Source of the DNA: Acidobacteriota bacterium
GTDB taxonomy: Bacteria > Acidobacteriota > UBA4820 > DSQY01
DNA: 5,014 nucleotides
Direction of reading: 5' to 3'
Assembly (NCBI GenBank): GCA_021814355.1
Contig: JAKAIJ010000198.1
Span: 1 to 5,014 of the forward strand
The notes beneath the pieces were generated by a model. That model worked only from the letters and a program-made list of their open reading frames with translations. It had not been told where the DNA came from and made no database searches. Position numbers and translations under genes: made by a program. Every line of letters begins with the position of its first letter. The first letter of the stretch is position 1. Of this stretch, positions 1 through 5,014 are shown one piece after another.

Positions 1-91
1 GGGCCGCCATTTATGCTAGCAACGTCAGAGTCTAGCGTCACTCTGTTCATAGGTTTGGGTAGTGAAAGACAAAGACAAGATGAATGATTTG
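1..91. other. Compositionally foreign segment at left edge
   Basis: By hand count 40 of the first 90 bases are G/C, whereas 66 of bases 91-180 are. The change is abrupt at about 91-103 and falls where the HAD protein loses family similarity. The segment holds a short tandem AAAGAC repeat (65-76, plus a partial copy) and two copies of CTAGC/GTCA (16-27 and 32-40, differing by a 3-base insertion). I recognise no gene or insertion-sequence end in it. It may be inserted DNA, a rearrangement joint, or a chimeric join at a contig end; the last is the most economical explanation if this is the end of an assembled contig. Confidence 0.6.
26..45. repeat. Short inverted repeat, 6-bp arms
   Basis: CAGAGT (26-31) and ACTCTG (40-45) are perfect reverse complements separated by 8 bases. 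No T-run follows on either strand, so this is not a convincing intrinsic terminator. A palindrome this short could be an operator half-site pair or chance. Confidence 0.3.
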
Positions 92-493
92 AGCGCCCCT
101 CCCACGCGGCGCCCAGCCGAAGGACTCCACCAGGAGTCGCGCGAACCGCCCCTTCTTCATGGTGGCCACGGCCATGGGGCGCCCCGAGAGCGCGCGCAGG
201 GCGTCGTCCACCCCGGCGAAGGGGGCGGTGCGGTCGCGGTAGTGGCCCTCGTACCAGGCCCGGAACCCCGCGGCCCCGGCGGCGCTCCGCTCCGGGTCCC
301 CCAGAAACCGCTCGAAGCAGTCCTGGAGTCGCATGCCGATCGTCTCCACCAGCGCCTCCTCCGGGGGAAGCGGCGCGTCCACTGCCGCAAAGCCCCGGCG
401 GAAGGCCTCCAGCACGTCGCCCCGGCTGTCCACCAGCGTTCCGTCCAGGTCGAAAACCACCGCCAAGGGCCCTTTGCCCGCTCCCCGGCTCAC
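47..493 (-). CDS. HAD-family hydrolase, phosphoglycolate-phosphatase-like, 3' truncated
   Basis: This is the N-terminal part of a haloacid dehalogenase superfamily phosphatase. Motif I is VFDLDGTLVDS, with nucleophile D15 and general acid D17. A helical cap follows (about 25-92), then the PFAGVDDALRAL element (91-102) that leads into motif II, MAVATMKK with T111. From about residue 131 the sequence no longer resembles the family: the last 18 or so residues (GRGAQIIHLVFVFHYPNL) are encoded by compositionally different DNA and end at a TGA at 47-49. The catalytic lysine region (motif III) and the acidic motif IV are therefore missing; relatives are about 210-230 residues, so roughly 80-90 are lost. 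As read, the product should be inactive. The start is GTG at 493, overlapping the transporter stop by 4 bases (GTGA), with a weak purine-rich GGAAAGAAG upstream; the next in-frame Met lies after motif I. The family call is firm; the exact substrate (2-phosphoglycolate or another phosphate ester) is inference. Confidence 0.85.
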   Translation of the reverse strand: MSRGAGKGPLAVVFDLDGTLVDSRGDVLEAFRRGFAAVDAPLPPEEALVETIGMRLQDCFERFLGDPERSAAGAAGFRAWYEGHYRDRTAPFAGVDDALRALSGRPMAVATMKKGRFARLLVESFGWAPRGRGAQIIHLVFVFHYPNL

Positions 494-2802
494 GTCTTCT
501 TTCCGGCCTCGGCGGCCTGCGCGCGCAGGGCCGCCACGAGGAGGATCGCCGCGAGCACGCCGAACATGACGCAGGAGAGAAGATTGCCCTCCGCGAGCTC
601 CTTGAGGAACCCGCCGGCCCGCTCGGGAAGGTTGAGCGCCTCGTCCAGGCCCGCCCCGGTGAGCCCCGCCACGAGGAGGCCGCAGAGGGCGCCGCCCGCG
701 ATGTAGCCCGAGGAGAGCAGGACGCCCGGCGAGAACTCGGCCTCCATCCCGCCGGTGCGGGTCTTGCGGTCAATCCACCAGCGGATGAGGCCCCCCACGA
801 AGATGGGCGTGGAGGTGGAGACCGGGAGGTAGGCGCCCACGGCGAAGGGAAGGGGCGAGACGCCGCAGAGCTTCATGACGACGGCGATGAAGACCCCGAG
901 GAGGACGAAGCCCCAGGGGAGCTTTCGGGTGAGGATGCCGTCAATGATCATGTTCATCAGCCGGGCCTGCGGCGCGTCGAACTTCGTGACGGGCTGCTCG
1001 AGGAACTTCACCGCGCCCGCCGCGTCCACGAGGTAGACGCCGTCCGGAAGCGAGACCTCCTTCTCCCCCGCCTTCCCCTTCATGACCGCGACCCGGGTGT
1101 AGGTCTGGCGGTCGGGGCCCACCGCGGGCCCGCCCACCTCGAGGGGCAGGGCCACGCCGGGGTGGGTTTCGGTCTTGAACCGCTTCGGCGCCGTCCCCGC
1201 GATGCCCGGATCCACCCGGAAGGCGAGCTTGCCGGCGTCGTCCGCCAGATACTTTCCCACCGGGACGCCCGCGCCGGGGTCGTGGAGGTAGGCCACCTTG
1301 TAGCTCCGCCCGTCGCTCCCCTCCAGGCGCTCCGCGGCGAACTCCGTGGCGGTGAAGCCGGGGTAATCCACGGGGACCATCGTGGTGTAGGAGCGGTTGA
1401 GCAGGAGCAGGGTCCAGCCGATGACGAGCGCCGAGGTGACGACGCCCGCCATGAGGGAGATCTGCTGGAGGCGAGGCGTGGCGCCCACCAGGAAGCCGGT
1501 CTTGAGGTCCTGGCTCGTGGTGCCGCCGTTGCTGGCGGCGATGCAGACGATGGCGCCCACCGAGAGCGCCATGACCCGGTAGCCGATACCGGTCCAGCCG
1601 ATGAGGACGAAGATGAGGCAGGTCATGAGGAGGGTGGCCACGGTCATGCCCGAGATGGGGTTCGAGGAGGAGCCGATCTCGCCGGTGATCCGCGAGGAGA
1701 CCGTAACGAAGAAGAAGCCGAAGACGACGATGAGGACCGCGGAGAGAACGCTCACGTGGAGCCCGGGGATGAGGACCATGGCGGCCACGAGGGCGAGGGA
1801 GCCGAAGAGGACCACGTTGAGCGAGAGGTCCTTCTCGGTCCTCAGGACCTGCGGCTGGGCGGCGCCCGCGCGGCCCGCGGCGAGGTTCTTCAGCCCGCCC
1901 CGGAAGGCCTTGAAGATGGTGGGGAGCGAGGTGACCATGCTCATGATTCCCGCCGCCGCCACCGCCCCCGCCCCGATGTAAAGGACGTAGCTGTTGCGGA
2001 TGTCCCGCGGGGTCATGTTGGCGATGAGGTCCGAGGCGGGGAACATGGGGCTCGTGAGCCCCGCGCCGAAGATCTTGATCGCGGGGATGAGGACGAGGTA
2101 GGAGAGGACGCCGCCCGCCATCATGGTGGCCGCCACGCGGGGGCCGATGATGTAGCCCACCCCCAGCAGCTCGGGGCTCAGCTCGCCCGAGATGGAGGCG
2201 CCCTTGTAGCCGCTGAAGAGCCGCTCGGGGACCTCCCGCCAGAGCTTCAGCCCCGCGTAGAGGAACTTGTAGAGCGCCCCGACGCCGAGTCCCGCGAAGA
2301 CCATCTTGGCGTTGGTGCCCCCCTGCTCGCCCACGATGAGGACGTCGGCGCAGGCGGTCCCCTCGGGATAGACGAGCGTCCCGTGCTCCTCGACGATGAG
2401 GCCGCGGCGCAGGGGGATCATCATAAGGACGCCCAGGACCCCACCCAGCAGGGCGATGGTGAGGACCCAGGCGGCGCGCAGGTCGTAGCCCATGAGGAGG
2501 ATCGCGGGCATGGTGAAGACCACCCCCGCCGCGATGGACTCCCCCGCGGACCCGGTGGTCTGAACAATGTTGTTCTCCAGGATGGTGGCCCGGGTGAAGA
2601 GCCGGAAGAGCGTGATGGAGAGGACCGCCACGGGAATGGAGGCCGAGACGGTCATGCCCACCTTGAGGGCGAGGTAGACCGAGGAGGCGGCGAAGAGAAT
2701 CCCCAGGGCGGCGCCCAGGACGACGGCGCGCAGGGTAAGCTCCCTCGGGCTCTTCTCCGCCGCCACGTAGGGCTGGAACGAGGGCTTTGGGTCCGGCATC
2801 AT
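490..2802 (-). CDS. OPT-family oligopeptide/metal-chelate transporter
   Basis: This 770-residue polytopic inner-membrane protein belongs to the bacterial branch of the oligopeptide transporter (OPT) family, whose members import oligopeptides or metal-siderophore complexes by proton coupling. The substrate here cannot be told. Family landmarks are the start PYVAAEKSPRELTLRAVVLG (11-30), KVGMTVSASIP (47-57), NNIVQTTGSAGESIAAG (77-93), TGEIGSSSNPISGMT (373-387) and the conserved APQARLMNMIIDGILTRKLPW region (610-630). About 14-16 hydrophobic segments can be seen, roughly 12 before residue 470 and 4 after 628. Between them lies a hydrophilic stretch of about 140 residues (472-612) containing two similar modules (about 497-533 and 564-606), each with an R-x-Y strand followed by G-x-YL-x-D-x-AG. 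The gene overlaps the regulator stop by 4 bases (ATGA). Two tandem ATGs are possible starts; GGAG is 4 bases from the first and 7 from the second, so the protein may begin at Met2 (2799). Confidence 0.95.
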   Translation of the reverse strand: MMPDPKPSFQPYVAAEKSPRELTLRAVVLGAALGILFAASSVYLALKVGMTVSASIPVAVLSITLFRLFTRATILENNIVQTTGSAGESIAAGVVFTMPAILLMGYDLRAAWVLTIALLGGVLGVLMMIPLRRGLIVEEHGTLVYPEGTACADVLIVGEQGGTNAKMVFAGLGVGALYKFLYAGLKLWREVPERLFSGYKGASISGELSPELLGVGYIIGPRVAATMMAGGVLSYLVLIPAIKIFGAGLTSPMFPASDLIANMTPRDIRNSYVLYIGAGAVAAAGIMSMVTSLPTIFKAFRGGLKNLAAGRAGAAQPQVLRTEKDLSLNVVLFGSLALVAAMVLIPGLHVSVLSAVLIVVFGFFFVTVSSRITGEIGSSSNPISGMTVATLLMTCLIFVLIGWTGIGYRVMALSVGAIVCIAASNGGTTSQDLKTGFLVGATPRLQQISLMAGVVTSALVIGWTLLLLNRSYTTMVPVDYPGFTATEFAAERLEGSDGRSYKVAYLHDPGAGVPVGKYLADDAGKLAFRVDPGIAGTAPKRFKTETHPGVALPLEVGGPAVGPDRQTYTRVAVMKGKAGEKEVSLPDGVYLVDAAGAVKFLEQPVTKFDAPQARLMNMIIDGILTRKLPWGFVLLGVFIAVVMKLCGVSPLPFAVGAYLPVSTSTPIFVGGLIRWWIDRKTRTGGMEAEFSPGVLLSSGYIAGGALCGLLVAGLTGAGLDEALNLPERAGGFLKELAEGNLLSCVMFGVLAAILLVAALRAQAAEAGKKT

Positions 2803-4229
2803 CGCGCTCCCTTTCCCGGCGGCACCGCCGCCCGCGGCGGCGCCTCGCCCCGTCCGGAGGGGCCGTCCAGGCCGAACTTCTTGAGCCGGTAGCGCAGGGT
2901 GTCCCGCGTCAGGCCCAGCAGGCGCGCCGCGCGGCTCTGGTTGCCCCCCGCCCGCTTCAGGGCCTGCTCGATGAGGCTCCGCTCCACCTCCTCGAGCACC
3001 ACGCCGCCCGGGGGCAGCGCGAAGTTCTGCTCGATGTCGGCCTGCTTCTGGATCCCCAGGATCTCCCGGGGGATGTCGCCCACGTCAATGACCTCCTTGT
3101 TCTCGAGGATCATGACGCGCTCGATGAGATTGCGCAGTTCGCGGACGTTGCCGGGCCACGAGTACTCGGAGAGGGCCTGCATGGCCGCACGGCTGGCGCC
3201 CAGCGTGTTCTTCTTGAACTCCCGGTTGTAGTGCTCGATGAAGTGCTTGACGAGGAGCGGGATGTCCTCGGGGCGCTCCCGGAGCGGCGGCAGGTGGAGG
3301 GGGATGACGTTGAGCCGGTAGTAGAGGTCTTTCCGGAACCGCCCCTCCCGCGTGGCGAGCTCGAGCTCCACGTTGGTGGCGGCGATGACCCGCACGTCCA
3401 CCGAGATGTCCGCCACGCCGCCGACCCGCTTGAACTTGCGGTCCTCGAGGACCCGCAGGAGCTTCACCTGGAGGTTTCCGCTGATGTCGCCGATCTCGTC
3501 CAGGAACACCGTCCCGCCGTCCGCCAGCTCGAAGAGGCCCTTCTTGCTGGTGGTGGCATCGGTGAAGGCTCCCTTCTCGTGGCCGAAAAGCTCGCTCTCC
3601 AGCAGCGCTTCGGGGAGCGCCGAGCAGGTGATCGTCATGAAGGGCTTCTTGGCCCGCTCGGAGGCGTAGTGGATGGCGTTGGCCAGCAGGTCCTTGCCCG
3701 TCCCGCTCTCGCCCTGGATGAGGATCGTGGTGGCCGAGGAGGTGGCGATCTTCTTCACCAGCTCGAAGACCTCGAGCATCCTGGCGTTGTCCCCCACCAG
3801 GTTGCCGAGGCCGAATCGCTCCTCCCGCTCCCGGCGGTAGCGCCCCAGCTCGCGCTTGAGCGCGGTGGTCTCGAGGGCCTTCTGGATGGTCACGAGGATC
3901 TCGTCCATCTCGAAGGGCTTGTTGAGGTAGTCGAAGGCCCCCAGCTTCATGGCCTCGATGGCGCTCTCCACGGTGGAGTAGGCGGTCATCATAATCACCG
4001 GCAGGTCCCGGAACCGCTGGCCCAGGGACCGGAGGACCTGGAGCCCGTCCATGTCGGGCAGGCGGTAATCCAAGAGGAGCAGGTCCACCTCCTGCTCGTC
4101 GAGGGCCCGAAGCGCGTCGCCACCCTTGTCCACCTCGACGACGCGGAACCCCTCCTTCGTGAGCCGGTTCGCCAGGGACCAGCGGATGAGCTTCTCGTCT
4201 TCGACCAGGAGGATCGTCTCGTTCGCCAT
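2799..4229 (-). CDS. Sigma-54-dependent response regulator, NtrC family
   Basis: This 476-residue protein has the standard three-domain NtrC layout. The receiver domain (about 5-118) has acidic residues E10/D11, phosphoacceptor D54 in LLLDYRLPDMDG, T82 and K104 (YLNKPF). The AAA+ sigma-54 activator domain (about 142-370) has Walker A GESGTGKD (173-180), Walker B VFLDEI (241-246), sensor I around ATN (284-286), candidate arginine fingers R297/R299 in GRFRKDLYYRL, and sensor II WPGNVREL (358-365). The sigma-54 contact loop reads GAFTDA (220-225), not the consensus GAFTGA. A Fis-type helix-turn-helix lies at about 418-454 (GGNQSRAARLLGLTRDTLRYRL), followed by a 20-residue Pro/Ala/Gly/Arg-rich tail. 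The ATG at 4229 is chosen because the receiver begins at once after it and GGAG lies 7 bases upstream; the longer frame reaching 4424 only runs antiphase through the kinase. It should be phosphorylated by the adjacent kinase and activate RpoN-dependent promoters. Its targets are not visible here; the genes downstream are candidates. Confidence 0.96.
   Translation of the reverse strand: MANETILLVEDEKLIRWSLANRLTKEGFRVVEVDKGGDALRALDEQEVDLLLLDYRLPDMDGLQVLRSLGQRFRDLPVIMMTAYSTVESAIEAMKLGAFDYLNKPFEMDEILVTIQKALETTALKRELGRYRREREERFGLGNLVGDNARMLEVFELVKKIATSSATTILIQGESGTGKDLLANAIHYASERAKKPFMTITCSALPEALLESELFGHEKGAFTDATTSKKGLFELADGGTVFLDEIGDISGNLQVKLLRVLEDRKFKRVGGVADISVDVRVIAATNVELELATREGRFRKDLYYRLNVIPLHLPPLRERPEDIPLLVKHFIEHYNREFKKNTLGASRAAMQALSEYSWPGNVRELRNLIERVMILENKEVIDVGDIPREILGIQKQADIEQNFALPPGGVVLEEVERSLIEQALKRAGGNQSRAARLLGLTRDTLRYRLKKFGLDGPSGRGEAPPRAAVPPGKGAR
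2807..2813 (-). promoter_or_regulatory. Ribosome binding site of the OPT transporter
   Basis: On the minus strand AAGGGAG lies within the last codons of the regulator gene. Its GGAG core (2807-2810) is 4 bases from the first ATG (2802) and 7 bases from the second (2799). The second spacing matches that of the upstream regulator gene, so initiation at the second ATG is plausible and would turn the 4-base overlap into a 1-base TGATG overlap. Confidence 0.6.
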
Positions 4230-5014
4230 CAGCCCTCTCCGCCTTCCCCGGGCAGGTGGACGGTGAAGGTCGTCCCCCGGCCCTGCTCGGACTGGACGCT
4301 GCAGGACCCGCCGTGGGCCCGCAACAGGCGCTGGACGATGGAGAGCCCCAGCCCCGTGCCCACGTGCTTGGTGGTGAAGAACGGCTTGTAGATGCTCGCG
4401 AGGACCTCGGGCGGTATGCCGCACCCGGTGTCGCGCACCGCGATGTCCGCCCCGGAGCCCGCGGCCCGGGCCTCCACGGTCACCGTGCCGCCCGCGGGCG
4501 TCGCCTGGATGGCGTTCATGATGAGGTTCACCAGCACCTGCTGGACCTGGAGCGGGTCGGCCATGACGGGCGGGAGGTCTTCTGGCACCTTGTTCTCCAG
4601 AACCACTCCCGAGGCCGCGAGCGGCTCCTTCACGAGGCCCAGCGCGGCCTCCACGAGCAGGTGGACGGGCACCGGCTCGGTGCGGATGGTCACCGGCTTG
4701 GCGTAGGCGAGCAGGTCCTTCACCAGGGCGTCGAGCCGCCGGATCTGGGAGAGAGCCTCCCGGAAGACCGCGAACCGGGGGTCGGACTCCACGTGGACCC
4801 CGCCCATCACCTCCATGGCGCCGCGCAGGCCGGCGATGGGGTTCTTGATCTCGTGCGCCACGCTCGCCGCGAGCCGCCCCAGCTCCGCCAGATGCTCCGC
4901 CTCGGAGAGCTCGCGCTGGAGGCGCTTGAGCTCGGTGACGTCCTTGAGAACGTAGGAGATGCCGCGCTCGGGCCCGCCGCCGATCTCGGTGCGGGTGACC
5001 AAGAGGTCCATCTC
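4229..5014 (-). CDS. PAS-linked sensor histidine kinase, NtrB type (5' partial)
   Basis: This is the C-terminal 261 residues of a sensor histidine kinase that autophosphorylates on histidine and passes the phosphate to the response regulator encoded next to it. The frame is open to the right edge (the last codon is GAG), so the true start and any membrane or sensor part lie outside. Numbering from the Met at 5011: residues 1-30 look like the end of a PAS domain leading into the helix LKDVTELKRLQREL. The HisKA H box is VAHEIKNP, with phosphoacceptor H53. The N box spans about 155-170 (N162, N166), the G1 box is DTGCGIP (194-200), the F box KPFFTTK (209-215) and the G2 box GTGLGL (218-223). All catalytic boxes are intact. 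The stop codon overlaps the regulator start by one base, so the two form a cognate pair. The NtrB/AtoS/ZraS-like class is clear; the signal sensed cannot be read from this part. Confidence 0.95.
   Translation of the reverse strand, partial: EMDLLVTRTEIGGGPERGISYVLKDVTELKRLQRELSEAEHLAELGRLAASVAHEIKNPIAGLRGAMEVMGGVHVESDPRFAVFREALSQIRRLDALVKDLLAYAKPVTIRTEPVPVHLLVEAALGLVKEPLAASGVVLENKVPEDLPPVMADPLQVQQVLVNLIMNAIQATPAGGTVTVEARAAGSGADIAVRDTGCGIPPEVLASIYKPFFTTKHVGTGLGLSIVQRLLRAHGGSCSVQSEQGRGTTFTVHLPGEGGEG
4233..4240 (-). promoter_or_regulatory. Ribosome binding site of the response regulator
   Basis: On the minus strand GGAGAGGG precedes the ATG at 4229, with the GGAG core 7 bases from the start codon. 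It lies inside the last codons of the kinase gene and decides the start of the regulator. The TGATG stop/start overlap directly after it implies translational coupling of kinase and regulator. Confidence 0.7.

Noticed and set aside
26..50. Intrinsic terminator at the end of the operon
   Set aside because: The 6-bp stem is not followed by a T-run on either strand, and the DNA is probably not the native downstream region of the operon.
62..706. 214-residue plus-strand frame starting GTG AAA GAC in the foreign segment
   Set aside because: The first dozen codons could be the real start of a gene from the foreign DNA, but the rest runs antisense through the HAD and OPT genes with no recognisable content. 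Only the start in AT-richer DNA is of any interest, and it is too short to support.
490..2830. Internal sigma-54 promoter for the transporter
   Set aside because: Reading the end of the regulator gene on the minus strand, I found no convincing GG-N10-GC pair matching TGGCAC-N5-TTGC. The genes overlap, so a shared upstream promoter is more likely.
1162..2892. 576-residue plus-strand open frame opposite the transporter
   Set aside because: It is a highly acidic, His/Gly/Arg-rich low-complexity translation with no recognisable domain, antisense to a clear OPT gene. It is typical of shadow frames in GC-rich DNA.
2787..4391. 534-residue plus-strand open frame opposite the response regulator
   Set aside because: Its composition is that of an antisense shadow (rich in Glu, Leu, Val, His, Asp) with no motifs, while the opposite strand encodes a complete NtrC-type protein.
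4230..4424. N-terminal extension of the response regulator (65 extra residues)
   Set aside because: The added residues are Arg/His/Pro-rich and read through the kinase gene out of frame. The ATG at 4229 directly precedes the receiver domain and has a good ribosome binding site.

Overview
The window is a GC-rich stretch (roughly 70% by eye) of bacterial DNA. Four protein genes, all on the minus strand, fill almost all of it. Read in the direction of transcription, from the right edge leftwards, they are: a sensor histidine kinase of the NtrB type (its 5' end lies beyond the right edge), a sigma-54-dependent NtrC-type response regulator, an OPT-family membrane transporter, and a HAD-family phosphatase resembling phosphoglycolate phosphatase whose 3' end is broken. 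The long plus-strand frames, and the rest of the six-frame reading, are shadows of these genes, as expected at this base composition. The composition and the pairing of an NtrB/NtrC-type system with a bacterial OPT transporter would suit a deltaproteobacterial/Myxococcota, Acidobacteriota or similar soil or sediment lineage. The sequence alone does not settle the taxon.

Layout: bases 1-91 have a clearly different composition (40 of the first 90 bases are G/C, against 66 of the next 90). They carry no convincing gene and coincide with the point where the HAD protein stops resembling its family. Then come the HAD gene (47-493), the OPT transporter (490-2802), the response regulator (2799-4229) and the kinase (4229-5014, open to the edge). 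Apart from bases 1-46 no part of the window is without a gene.

The genes are joined very tightly: kinase and regulator overlap by 1 base (TGATG), regulator and transporter by 4 bases (ATGA), transporter and HAD gene by 4 bases (GTGA). This is the pattern of one translationally coupled operon. The simplest model is that the membrane or cytoplasmic kinase phosphorylates the regulator, which activates sigma-54 promoters, possibly including its own operon. That would tie the supply of an OPT substrate (oligopeptide or a metal chelate, not determinable here) to a sensed signal. The operon promoter must lie right of the window; I saw no convincing internal promoter, terminator, RNA gene, CRISPR array or complete mobile element.

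I do not see a clearly new biological system. The points most worth a second look are the composition break that truncates the HAD gene, the operon linkage of a sigma-54 two-component system to an OPT transporter, a duplicated module in the large soluble insertion of the transporter, and the GAFTDA form of the sigma-54 contact loop in the regulator.
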